From Rotaria macrura (Eukaryota > Rotifera > Eurotatoria > Philodinida > Philodinidae): a stretch of DNA of 64,000 nucleotides. The position numbers and the translations under genes were made by a program. Below are positions 35,301-47,664 of the stretch, piece after piece. Position 1 is the stretch's first letter. Each line of letters opens with the position of its first letter. The stretch covers positions 248,001-312,000 of the forward strand of contig OENT01000014.1 of the NCBI GenBank assembly GCA_900239685.1, written 5' to 3'. Below the pieces are notes generated by a model. It saw only the letters and a list, made by a program, of their open reading frames with translations, did not search any database and was not told where the DNA came from.

Positions 35301-38300
35301 TTAAAACAGATTCATTTCTATGAAAGAGAACAATAAAAGATGAAAAAATAGAAATTCTAACTGAAATATTTCATCTATCAATAAATCTGATGATTCTTGG
35401 ATTTTCATAAAACTAATCATATTTTTTTATGTTGTTGGCCGAAACATTTGAAGAGTATATGCTAGAGATGTTAGGATCTATCTACGAGCGAACTTCTAAT
35501 ATAGTATTATTTGATTTTTCTAGTACATATTTTAAAAGAGTGAAAAATTTTGTTTCACAATAGAAATTTAGTTCTGAAGTCTCATAGGCATTGACATTTT
35601 TTCAAGTGTCTTCAATACAAATTCAAACGACGGTTATCAAACGTATTTCTTTTCTACCAAAATTTATTGATAATCATAATTGATCCTTATACCACGTATC
35701 TCACCAAATATACATAGAACTAGATTTAAAATTGAACAGATTTAGATTAGCTATTGTGATAGTATAATCGAAAAATTCAAATCAATGTATCTTTTAATAG
35801 AATCATGTAAAATACATTGCTTCTCTGTTGATTTGATTTGATTCCTTGTCAATAAGCTCTGACTTCAGTATTTCTCCTAAATTTATGCAAGACTAATAAT
35901 TTATAGGTTATTGTTTGACTTATGGTTATGAAAAGTAGATTTCTCCAATAGATTATAAATTCATTCACGAAAAAGCAGTCCCAATAGATTCAATAGAACT
36001 TACACGATGAGTAGCTGAAATAGTTTGCATACTGCCACCTTTCTTCTTAGCTCCAGCTTTGCCACCACCACTACCTTCCTCTTCAACAACATCAGCATAA
36101 AGATGACCTAACATGCTATTCTTTGATTTAGCAAAAAGAGTAGCTCTAAAAGAAAAAACAAATTTTTTATTGACAAATCAAATTTCAAGCTTTCTTCGAA
36201 TTCACATACACAGTTGTATTAATAGGATCTTTATTCTTTTCAAGCCAACCTGTTGCTGTATATGGCACAGAACCAGCATAATGATGAATTTCAAAATGTG
36301 CTTCTGCTTTGCCTTTAGCTGGCTTGGGTTTACCGAATTGTGGATGTTTACCCAAATGATTGTTATAAAGTTTCTCAACAAACGTTTTGTCTGTTGCTTT
36401 TGGAACAATACATTCTTCTTCAAGTATAGATAAGATACCCATCGGCTAATATCAAATTAATACATAAATAATGTAAGATTCTTATGATGAAAACTACATG
36501 AAAAATCTTACTTTCTCGATAAGATCGATACATGCTTGTAAATCCATACCAAAATCAATGAATTCCCATTGAATACCTTCTTTCTTATATTCTTCTTGTT
36601 CTAATACGAACATATGATGGTTGAAGAATTGTTGAAGACGTTCATTTGTATAATTGATACACAATTGTTCGAATCCATTGTACTACAATACGAACAAAAA
36701 GAAATATTTTCACATGACAACAGACAAAGAAATCCATTATTCATATACATCGAAAATTTCAAAACCGGCAATATCAAGCACACCAATAAAATATTGTCGT
36801 TTAGCTTTCACATCCAAAGTTACATTGACACGTTCGACTAACCAACAAAACATACGATAATAGATCTACAAATTTAAAATCGTATTTATTGTAAGAAAAA
36901 TTCTAAAACATGAAAACATACCGATTTCGAAAGAGCACCAATCGAATTGACGACTTGATCTTTGTTTTGACCTTTGCTAACATATTCATTACCAACCTAG
37001 ATTAATATTAAATAGTCAATTAGTAAGATATGTTTTTCTAAAAACAAAATTCGAAAACAATCCTCTAACCTTAATACGTGGTTTGAGTAAACCTTTGATA
37101 AGTTCAGCTGCTTCAATACCAAGGAGATGCGCAACTTTTTCACATTCTTCTGTGCCTTCGGCTTCAGCTTGTTCTTCACGTGGTCGTTGTTTCCATTGTG
37201 AATTGCCGAAATGCATGATAGCTGCCGTACATTTGTACATGCTAAGTTTTTCTTCCTATTATTTAGAAAGAAAACAACAACATTTTCTCGATGATTTCGG
37301 TTTATCATTCAGTTGTGCACAAACTTTCGTAAAACCAAGAATATCAAAAGCTTCATCAGTAATTCTCATATCCTCAGCATCATCGACATTGTCAATAGTA
37401 AGAACACCTTGAGATACATAGTGATATTTTCCTGGATCGTTAACAATGAGACATTCCTCTGAAAATTAAGTGTGTTTTTTTTTACAAGTGTCTGTTTGAA
37501 ATTTTCTCATTCAATCTTACTATGATATTCCGGAAAAGCATTCGAACACATTTGATAGAAAATATGATAGGTACGTTCAGCTATAAGAAATGACTTAGTT
37601 ATTTCGATACAATGAAAACAATAATAATATAGTACCTGGTTGCTAGAAAGAAATTGAAATGTATGTTAAAACTAGGTTTAATTTTTCAATAATTATTCAT
37701 TTTACCTGAAAGATGACACGAGCTTTTTCGAGTAAGTACACTTCAATATCTGCACCAGCAATTTTACCGGAACTACCAAAGTGTATTCGAATAAATTTGC
37801 CCTAGAATGAAGATCGAAAGATAAATAATACAATTACACAGTATTCTATTTATCTTAGCATATGTTTTATATAAACAGCCAAAACGACTAACGGTCAAAC
37901 AGCATGAATGAAGTAGAGCGTTCAAATTTTCGAAGATGAAACAACAGATCTGAGTCATTTAAAATTTTTATGTAAGCTTTCGTAGATCCTACGTTGATCT
38001 ATTTCGTTTCTTTTAATAATTACTAAACTAAATGATGGTTACCAGCAAAAATGCAGTTTTTTTTATTTAAAATTAGCTTGAAAAGACTCTTTTTCTCTTA
38101 TCCTGTTTCGTTGATGCAAACATTTTTAACATTTAAAATAGAACTGGTAGCTTGAAATAAAAAAGAACATTGCTATTTTGATATCCCAAGTTATTTTTCC
38201 AAATGCGAAACTAAATGTTCAACCTTTAAAAACATTATTTTGAAAATTCATTTCTGTGCTTCACTTAAATTTTTGTCAATAGTTCACTCATTTTTCAAGC

Positions 38301-41147
38301 TGTCAAAGTTTTCTTTTAATCAGAAGATAGATCTATCTTTCAACTATAAAACTATATCTGACAAAATCCATGAACATGGACTAATTAGCAGGATTTATCA
38401 CTTCTTCTGTATCACCCGAGAACAGAGGGCCTTTTTCTTCTGTGCGTTACTGACCCATTTTTCCTCATAAAATCCAAGCAACGAAACAGCTGAAGATCAA
38501 ATTTTCTAGTATTGTAGAATTTTCTTACTAACATATTTCTTAAAAATTACAAGTCTATCGAAGGGGGAAACAGCTGATTTCTGATTTCTGTAATTTTTTT
38601 CATTTTTTTGATTTAAATCAATTGATTTTAACCAGGAAAATCATAAAAATCACAGAAATCAAGAAAATCGGATTTAAACTGTCCCTCTCTAGATTGATAT
38701 TTCGAACATCAAGGATACCAAATTTAATCATTTCAATCGAGTCACGGATGTTTTTTATTTTTCTGCTTTAAAATTGATTTAAAATTTAAAAGAATCAGCT
38801 GTTTCTCCCTTGAGTCTTTCCCTTCGACCATTCTATAGATACAGGTATTCTAAAATGCAAAAAATGTCTGTGTGTTACCTGCGTGTTACATGCAAAATAG
38901 AATCGAGTCAAATTTCCTACTGATTCAGTCTTTTTATGGATACTAATCAATAATTCGTGGACATTATTAGATTCCCAAAAATCTGTTTTCTGAAGTTTCG
39001 CTCCAATGAGACGATGCTGCTTTTTTTAAAATTAACAGATCATATAAAGGCTTGTTAATTATTTCCAAATACTTTAAAGTGAACAGTATACAAATAAACT
39101 TATTTGTAAATTATGCGACTTTGCTAGAGTAATATTTTTGATACCTTCTAGTAATAACCTATGCTGAAGGTGTCGATGCTGATTCATCTTTTATTTAACC
39201 ACATCTACCTACGTCCCTCATCTTTATTCTTGGATATTCACATCCATCAATATTTCACCTTTTAGGATTCTCATTGTTTCCTTTTCTCTACATTTTTCGT
39301 TTCAGTCAAAGCTTACATACATTACCAATTTTTACTCATGTTTAATCAATAAAATTATATTTCAACACGCAAAAATGTAATTTAACTTACGAATCGAGAT
39401 GAATTATTGTTACGGGTTGTTTTAGCATTACCAAAAGCTTCGAGTACAGGATTTGATTGAACGATTTGATCTTCAAGAGTCATTGACTTCTATAATGAAT
39501 AAAAATCGTTTAGTAAACATGTGCTTATCAATGCATAAATTCAAAGTTCTTTATTAACTCTTACTTCGGGTTTACTTTTCTAATCCCTCAGAGTTGTCTA
39601 CGATCGTTAGAAAACAAAAGATGGTCTTTGAAAATCATTATTGCTTACGAAATACTGATGAGAAACAAATGAGTACGATTGGTCAATCGTTCAATAGGAT
39701 GGTGAACATCAAGTATGACCATTCTAGATGTATTACCTTTCCTTCTTCTTTTTTTGCACTTGCAGCAGCAACCAATGCAAAATATTGAATGACCTTCTTA
39801 GTATTTTCTGTCTTTCCAGCACCGGATTCACCTGTGATTAACATCGATTGATTTTCACGGTCTAAACAAAGTAAATCGGACCTATAAATATCAAGTTTTT
39901 TTTTCCGTTATCAACTATTGTTGTGTGCTTGTCAACATTAACTCGTTCAAGATCAATTTCGATTGCTCGAACAAATTTTCGAATGTTCATTTTTTTTCTT
40001 CTTTTTATTGATTTCTACGAAATAGTTATCTGGGAGTTAGTTAATCTTTGTCAATCAACGTCATGTCGACAGTAAACAAACTTTTGTCATTAATTAATTT
40101 TTATCGTTGTCAATGAATATTAATTTGCTGGTGTTGGCAGTGCCCGTATATTAGATCCAACGAGGAAATGCCTATTTCTCCTAGTTCTCAGTTCTTCTTT
40201 CATTTACTCTCATACATCATCTTACTATTTCTTCTCATTTACTGTTGAAATAGTGTTGTTGTTGATAGGTAGCAGATTATCTAAATGTCTATTCTCCTAC
40301 AGTATATCTTGTACAAGAATAAGTAAAAGAATGTTAGCTACCGAGTCTAGAATGTCAGGTATAGAGATAGTCAGTACTCATCTGATATTATTATTTAAAA
40401 ACTAAAATACCAAAGTTTTATAGAGATTGTTTTTTGTTTACTTACCACGAAGCATATTTGAATATGCATTATCAGAAATAGCATATAAATGTGGTGGTAC
40501 TTCAGTACGTTTTTTACCACGATACATTAGCACAACCTTCAAGGTGTAGATTGGTAAACGTTTGTACGGATTGATAGCAACACAAAACAAGCCTGAATAC
40601 GTCTAGAATATCAAATAATTTGAATAATTTAGTAAATCAACATTATTAAATAGTATACTATAAAATACGTACATAAATGAGCCATCGTCCATAACGATCA
40701 CGTAAATTATGCAAGACAGAAGCATCATTCAAGTAAGTTAAATTAGCCATATCATCGCAACAAGTAAATTTAGGTGGATTCATTTGTTGAATGTCATCTT
40801 TTTTGAATGTCAATGACTAGATAATATAAAATCAAACATGTCTTGTTCGTCCTTGATAACTTTTTTCTCAATATACATACATCTCCTTTAGCTGTTTTTA
40901 CAGTTACTTCTTCACCTTTTGTGCTAGTGATATCACCAGCAATGAATGATTCTTTTGGATCGGGTGCCCAACATTGCTTTTTACCATCGAATGGTTGAGC
41001 TTGTAGTCTGATACGTTCTTCGGGTGGTAGTGATAAGTATGTTAGTGATTCTTTTAATTCTGGATCATTCGGATCGTAGATAACGCTGTAAAAAGGAGAT
41101 TCTACATAAGATCTAGTTTCTGATATAACTTACCCTTCGATTGACAT
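29353..41147 (-). CDS. Mhc: Muscle (striated-type) myosin heavy chain
   Basis: Class II muscle myosin motor, the thick-filament ATPase. I could place 29 coding exons: 41147-41134, 41085-40881, 40816-40675, 40602-40446, 39861-39737, 39489-39391, 37801-37706, 37642-37636, 37580-37521, 37458-37325, 37256-37071, 36996-36922, 36865-36749, 36682-36512, 36445-36210, 36145-36004, 35156-34469, 34406-33450, 33376-32993, 32907-32761, 31591-31415, 31339-31122, 31064-30753, 30688-30256, 30197-30019, 29962-29761, 29712-29659, 29597-29500 and 29424-29353. They give about 1,961 residues, the normal length. Visible marks: P-loop [19 protein letters not shown] (about residue 183), switch [17 protein letters not shown], switch [11 protein letters not shown], a Gly/Lys-rich loop 2, [16 protein letters not shown], converter and IQ region ending [14 protein letters not shown], and then the heptad coiled-coil rod to a short non-helical tail [11 protein letters not shown]. 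No mutually exclusive exon pairs were seen. Introns of 1.6 kb (37802-39390), 1.2 kb (31592-32760), 0.85 kb (35157-36003) and 0.6 kb (39862-40445) hold nothing recognised. Confidence 0.97.
37636..37642 (-). other. Mhc: 7-base microexon of the myosin gene
   Basis: Reads CAACCAG between TTTCTAG and GTACTA. It is needed to restore the conserved sequence [20 protein letters not shown] of the motor domain and to keep the frame. The family equivalent is SRVTFQLSAERSYHIFYQ. Confidence 0.8.
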
Positions 41148-43383
41148 GATTGTGTCGTTTTAAAAAGATTACGTCTAGCAAGGTACAAAACGATGAGATA
41201 CTTCCCTAAATTTGACCGAGAAAGCTATGCGCCGAGTTTTCTCAATTGAATCTAAATAACGTTCGTAGTTTAGCCTAGGCAAAACACTCGTCTAATTCAA
41301 TAGCAAGTGGTTATATAGCTGCTATTCTGATAGTAAAGAAAAAAAACCATTGTTTTTTTGGTAGGAAACAGATCTATTTTCTCTCCATTTCCCTCTCTCT
41401 CTCTCTCTCTCTCATCTTTACCAACCACATAAATAAACTTTCGTTGGTTGGCTAAACTAAATCGGATAGATATCCAAAAGTAGAACTAATCTCTTCTTGA
41501 CGAACAACAATATTCACTCGTTTTTCTTTTTTTTTCTTTCTCTAACGATGATCGAAAGTAACAGATACTTCAACACTGCTTATAGAATGCTAATGATGAT
41601 TAACTAGTAAAAAATCATCGACATCTTCTTCTACTTCTATGAATGATATTTATGGTAACATACAAAACAACTAGCCGATAAAATTTCTACATACACATCA
41701 AATATTGAATCAGTGGGTTGAGTCCAGGTTTCATATTTGTAGTATGAACAAATCAATATAGAATATCAGACATTCTTGTACATATTTTCCCTATTGAATA
41801 ATTATTCTAAACATTCTAGTACACAAATAATTCTTCTGTTTTGCAACAGTTCGTTCATAGACTATCTATTCAATAGATCAGTATCAGTACGAATGATTGC
41901 GAAACATTGCTAAAGACCAGTGGAGTCTAAAATTAATTCATAAATTTTCGTCAGTCAGTAAAGGATTTTGTTTAATATACAATTAAACATGTTATGTTGA
42001 TTTATTGATGGGATTCGATGATTAAATCTGAATGAATTCAAAATTAATATCATGCATCAGTTTTCTTCAAATACTTGAAAACATTTGACACCATGTTTTA
42101 GAATAGACATGAATCACTTCAAACAATAGTTACGGATGAATTAAAATACCCGAAGATATTCTTTTGACAATACAACATATGCAAGTATGTTGTCGAAGAA
42201 TCTTTGAAGTTTCATTTGATCAGTATTGATGCATTATGAAGAATAAATAATTATCTAGCTCTATAAATAGAGTATGGATAAGTAAGATTGTTAAAATGTA
42301 TTAATCCTATATTGTGTGGTAACCTTTGAAAATAGAAAGTAACAAATAGAAATGTAGATTGTAAAAACTTTGTACAAGCATAGTCAATCATATCCAATAA
42401 ACAAAATGTTTTTTATATCGATTTCTCTAATTATGATGAATACGAAATTTCTCAGAAACTAAAAGCAAGAAAACAACAGATCTATCAACCACTAATATGA
42501 GAAATTTCACTGTGTCTCTCTTTCATAATCCATAACGAGACTTGGATTACTCAAATGTTCATTAATATCTTTTCAACTATCTGACGTCGGCATAAAGTCT
42601 GTATATGTGATACAACTATTTAATCAATCATAATAGGTACCACCAGTTGTGCTTGAGAAGATCATAGCAATTGATTCGATTAATCATTTTTGTTTATCTT
42701 CGATACACATCGTATTTATATATAGGAAATCTAGAAGATATCGATTAACTTTCTAATATTAACAATCCAATGTTTTCAATAGATTCGAATACTTATTGAG
42801 AATAGAATTGACATTTTTTTTTGCGTTATTTCTTTTCATGGTCAAACGTTTACTCTCATAATCTACCTAAACTATCGAGCAAGTAAATTTTGCTCGCAGC
42901 CATATTCATATAATAAACTTTATCAGTGTTGACGATATGATAGAAATATTAACTTCTTGTGGTATTTTTTTTTACTAATTTGAGCGATGACATATAAATG
43001 ATCGATGACAAGTCAATGGAAGATTTGTCTCTAATACACTTAAATTACTGTATGACTTGCATCGAACAAAATTTTAACTATGAATCGTTCCGATAAAAGA
43101 TTATATATAACTAGTGTTGTGTAAAGACGATATCTATGGCGATGTCAACGTAAATAATTTTTCATGAGTCGTAGGATGATATGGATTGTTTCGTCTGCCC
43201 AGAAGATTATTTCAATAAAACAGACGATGCAATGCTAACATTATCAAACTATATAGTTTCTATAACCGATAAATTTATAATAAATTATAAATCTTGAAAA
43301 TAAATAATAAGCGCAAGAATATTCTATGTATCAGAGTGTTTTTATTTTTGTTTCTTAAATTCTTAAGCAAAACTTTGAAAAAA
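41148..43383. promoter_or_regulatory. Intergenic region between Mhc and MTCH, probable muscle promoter
   Basis: The divergent region of 2.2 kb holds the Mhc promoter (minus strand) and MTCH promoter (plus). On the minus strand CTATATAA (41311-41318) could be the Mhc TATA box, with an E-box-like CACTTG next to it (41304-41309). Two words fit the MEF2 consensus YTAWWWWTAR exactly: CTATAAATAG at 42261-42270 and TTATATATAG at 42716-42725. Given base composition such words occur by chance, so this is a weak call. A CT-rich tract lies at 41385-41412. Confidence 0.35.
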
Positions 43384-46300
43384 ATGTTCTTATTAAGTTT
43401 AATCGTATTTACTAATTTATTTTTAATACCTATTTTCTTTTATCCATTTAATATTTGTCGACATTTTATCCATATTGGTCACGAACCATTTCATCCGAAA
43501 TCCTTACAAACGCATATGTACGAATCATATCTATACGATATTATCGAACAATCGAAATCTTATGTTTATAAGTCATCATCAATGAAGTCTGAAAATATTT
43601 TTCAACGTTTATTGAAATTTCTATTTCAAATAAATGCGAATTCATCGAAGAAACTGTTTTATCCAAATTTAATTGAATATACTAGAATGTATTTGTTTAG
43701 TTATGATTTATCACCCTTTATTCAGTCATTTTTAACAATGTATATATCATATTTTTTATTGACCTATTTTTCATCACTTGTTCATGTGTATCGTATTTCG
43801 TTAAACACACAAAAACAATCTTTATATGATATTCGTCATCGTACTCAACAGCTGATTGAATCGACATATCTACGATGGATTATTCATGCACTCTTTTGGA
43901 AATTTATTGGAGTTATTATATCACATATTTTCTATGTTATATCTGTAAAAATTCTAATGCAACAATTATTTATTTCTTATGAACATGTTTATATTAATCA
44001 AGATTTAATCTATAGTTCATGGAATTTTCATAAAAATTTTCAAATAATCGTTACATATGAAGGATATAAAGTATTTTTTAGTGGTTTTCTATCACGAATG
44101 ATTTATGAACTTGGTAAAGTATAATACAAATGAGATAGAATGAATATGTTTTGTTTTGTCATTTGATTGAATTATAATGAATGAAGGTTACACACATGAA
44201 TACTAAGTCTTTGGAGAAGTTTTCAAATTTTTTACAAGGATTGGTCTTGCAGAAGAATTAAGGCCCCCCCCCCCCTCAAAAAAAGTCGATTTTCGGCAAG
44301 AAAATGAAAATTAAGATAACACGATGAGGTGATAGTCTATGTTCTGCTCTTTCAGAATCACTATAGTTTTTTTTCCAAAGACCATTTTTTGACCGAAATT
44401 TTTAGTGATCTTTGAGAGATACTCTATGTCAAAAACGATTTTTTTTTAAAATTAGGTCTTTGATCTCTAATTACTGATTAATTAATTAAGCGCTCAGCGT
44501 GTGAAGAATTAAAAGTTACGCAGGACGAGATAGGTCAATTTTTTCAAAAACCGCGTGAAAATTGAGAAAATTTAAAAAAACAGCAAAAAATTTTCGAAAA
44601 AATGTTTTTATGTTTCTCTCAAAATCATGTTTTTCCATTTTCCATCCTAGTTATTTTGCCTTCAACTATGTTTTTTCGAAAATTTTATTTTACCATTCGA
44701 TGGAGCATGCAAAGACGCAGAGCACCTCGTGCTCTGATTTTTGAAAAAGTTTTTTTTATGCTCAAAAAAGTTTCCACAACTCAAAGTCCTTGAAAAAAGG
44801 CCCAAAAACTGCAAGTGAATTTTGTAGGCGATCTTTTTTGGACATAAAAAAAACTCTTTTTCAAAAATCAGAGCACGAGATGCCCTGCGTCTTTGCATGC
44901 TCTATCGAATGGTAAAAAAAATTTTTCGAGAAAACACAGTTGAAGGCAAAATAACCAGGATGGAAAATGGATCATTTTTAACCAGTGTTCACTTTATAAC
45001 TTCCTTAAACTTGCATATTCCGGGCTGAAATTTTTATCTTAGGCTAGTCGCTCCAGTCCTAACATATCCGGAAAATTTCAGCCGATTTGGACTTTCTTTG
45101 ACGAAAATCGACTTATGAGGGGGGGGGGGCTTAATACAAAAAATATACCAGTCTTATTTGATAATAAACGTCTTGGTTGCATCTCGACTAACTACTATCG
45201 AAATTCTATGATATGATACAGAATTTTGTATTCATATAGATTTTTCTGAGCCGAGAATAACTATTTTAAACCAAACGATAAAATCTTCTATTTTTTTTTG
45301 CATCGTTTCAATAAAATTAGTAATAACTTCTGCATATCCAAAGATGAATGAATTGGATTATTTTGTTTCACAAATTATTCTCGAAACCCAATCATTAATA
45401 GATAATCTAAAAGAGAATAAATGGATTAACAGAATAAAAACCGATTGCACTTGGATGTTGTTGTTCAACTATTTTCCATTGAAATTCTATATACAACCCG
45501 TAAGTTTTTCGTGTAAGAAGAAATCAAATAGATATTCAGCGTCATTTAGTTGTTGATATCAGAATAGTCTTCTGAATGTATAATTGAATATTTCAATGAT
45601 TTGTCATTTATTATTGCTAGTGCGAAATAATGGTGGTATAGTATTTTCGTACTTTTCTTTGCTAATCCAGATTTGTGCATTCATATTGAAATAATTATCG
45701 GTACAATTATTCGTTGTCATCGTTACATCACATAAAAATGACCATTCACAAACAGAGTTTTTATTCATCAGTTCATTGAAGAAAACGATTATTACTTTTG
45801 TTATTTTTATATTTTCAACAAAGTTCCGACTATTATCGGTTCAAGAAGTCAAGGCACTCAGTTGTTTTTTGAATCAATTTTGATAGGAACAGGATAGAGA
45901 CCACTGGTTTTCAACGTTTAATAGCCAAGACCCAGACGTATAATTCTATGAATCAAATCTTTTCTAAGGAAAAATTCGAGGATCGGTTTTCCAGAGGATC
46001 TCTGAAAAATCACGCTGAGCTTTTGTAAACTCCCATAGAAGTGCCGTGATTCTTTTACATTTACGCAATCAGTGTGAAAAACTGGGTCGGCTCATGTATT
46101 CTTCGAATCTTTCCAGGAATGCATTCTTTTGATAAAAAAATTCACCCCAAGTCCATCGATGTGAAGCTCAAAAAACTAACTCAGCCAAAACGCTGATTGC
46201 ATTGTTTATTCATTTGCTACTGTATGTTCTAATATGGGAGTTTTCAGAAACCTAGCATGGTTTTCAAAAATTCCTCTGAAAAACAGGTCTTCTGATTTCT

Positions 46301-47502
46301 CCTTATAAAAATATTTACCGATGAAAGTATGCGTCTGGTTCTTGGCTACCAAAAGGTGAAAACGGCAGGTCTCTATCTTGTTCCTATCAAAATTTATTCG
46401 AAAAACAACCGAGTGTCTTGACTCTGAAACGGATAATAGTGGACTACATAATTCAAATTGTAAAATGTGAAATGTTCGAGTTCTCCAACAACTTTAATAC
46501 ATGTAACAATTTATTTAGCAGGAGTAGATCGAGGACTTCTTAATATATCAAATGATTCTACGTAGATTATCGATGATTTCAAGGAGAAATGTAGAATAAT
46601 CATGATCACCAAACAGGATTCCAAGATGATTGAAGAGAGTTACAGTGTATTTCGTTAGTCTTACCTAGCTAGGAAAAATCGAAATGGTTGTTGTTTATTT
46701 TTGAAAAAGGACAACTACATCCCCTGGATCTTGAAAGAATCTACTTGTGTCACGTGGTCTATGGATGACATCAGTTACCTATCTTGAAATATGTCACTAC
46801 TCTATCATGCAACCAAATAATTGATGTTCATTCTTCCAGAAGAACACATCCGGATAGACAACTGTTTATATATTTGTTCTTTATATGCATGTCGTCAAAA
46901 AAGATGTTATAGTCTAGGACGATAATTTATACATGTTCGATAGAAGTTATCAATTGTAGACACTACTGTTTGTCTAACCTTGTTGGGTCTCAAGAGAATT
47001 CGTTCATTATAAGAGAAGAAAAGAAAACGATAAAATTTCGAATAAAAATGAAGTATCAAGTTCATTCGTTTCAATTCACTTATCCATAATCAAATTTTCA
47101 AGAAACCATTGATTTCTTATATAAACATAAGTGTTTATTTTTGTAGGTATCACTCTATTACCTCGTTTAATTTGGTGGCCATGCCGTTCATTGATATTTC
47201 GTTCAACAATAGCAGCTTATTTTCATGCATCATTCGTTGAACTCTATTTTATTCAATGTTTATGCGAAAATTTTGTTCGCTGTTTTTCCATCTATCTTCA
47301 AATATTTGCTCGTATGGCAACATTAGATATTGTCAATCAAATGCATGAACATATCAATCTAAAACCTTATCCATTACTATATTTATTACGTCATCATCAA
47401 CATCATATGAAACAGCCGTGGTCATTTATTTTCTCGATGAATTCAATGGATGCACGACTAATTACAAAAGGTTTATCTGTTTTTTTTCGACAAATTAAGT
47501 AA
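43384..47502 (+). CDS. MTCH2: MTCH1/2-like mitochondrial outer-membrane protein
   Basis: Divergent mitochondrial carrier homologue, a family of outer-membrane proteins that in animals inserts tail-anchored helices and binds tBID. Two exons, 43384-44113 and 47147-47502, join G|GT to give 361 residues (MTCH2 is about 303). The first in-frame ATG is at 43384; the frame upstream has no ATG. Matches to MTCH2: YPFNICRHFIHIGHEPF (family HPLMYVKVLIQVGYEPL), ISHIFYVISVKILMQQ (THPFHVITLRSMVQ), YEGYKVFFSGFLSRMIYELG (EEGILGFFAGLVPRLLGDI). Several hydrophobic segments follow. A 3,033-base intron, huge for this genome, carries two palindromic transposons. The gene ends 162 bases from the stop of the convergent Wnt gene. 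Confidence 0.72.
44258..45134. mobile_element. piggyBac-like palindromic MITE with TTAA target site
   Basis: Exact TTAA at both edges (44258-44261 and 45131-45134), the piggyBac target duplication. The left terminus is GG followed by a run of 12 C and TCAAAAAAAGTCGATTTTCG; the right terminus inverted is GC with a C-run and TCATAAGTCGATTTTCG. Inside, 44630-44765 and 44840-44965 are long inverted copies of each other (CCATTTTCCATCCTAGTTATTTTG... and its complement), so the whole element can fold. No coding capacity. It lies in the MTCH intron. Confidence 0.8.
45344..45510 (+). other. Exon-like open stretch inside the MTCH intron
   Basis: Starts with ATG and stays open for 55 codons (MNELDYFVSQIILETQSL...) until a good donor CCC/GTAAGTTT. 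Splicing it to the 47147 exon breaks the frame, so it is not an obvious alternative MTCH exon. No family likeness was seen. Confidence 0.25.
45821..46445. mobile_element. Foldback element (near-complete palindrome) in MTCH intron
   Basis: The outer 75 bases at each end are inverted copies: the left has ACTATTATCGG...GATAGGAACAGGATAGAGACC and the right, inverted, has ACTATTATCCG...GATAGGAACAAGATAGAGACC. Similarity continues toward the centre (AGCCAAGACCCAGACG versus AGCCAAGAACCAGACG; AAACTCCCATA on both sides), so arms are about 270 bases with moderate divergence. No coding capacity; the target duplication is unclear. Confidence 0.7.
46446..47146. other. Rest of MTCH intron
   Basis: AT-rich intron sequence leading to the TTTTTGTAG acceptor at 47146. 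No feature seen. Confidence 0.4.
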
Positions 47503-47664
47503 GACAAGAAAGAAAACGAAGATCGTTATGGGCGTTTTTTTTAATACATCATTATTTTTATAAAATAATAATAACAAAAAAAGGAAAAGAAAAAGATCTG
47601 TATGACAAAAAAAAACAAGGCACTCTTTGTTCTCATTGATAAACTAAAAAGCAAATAAGATCTT

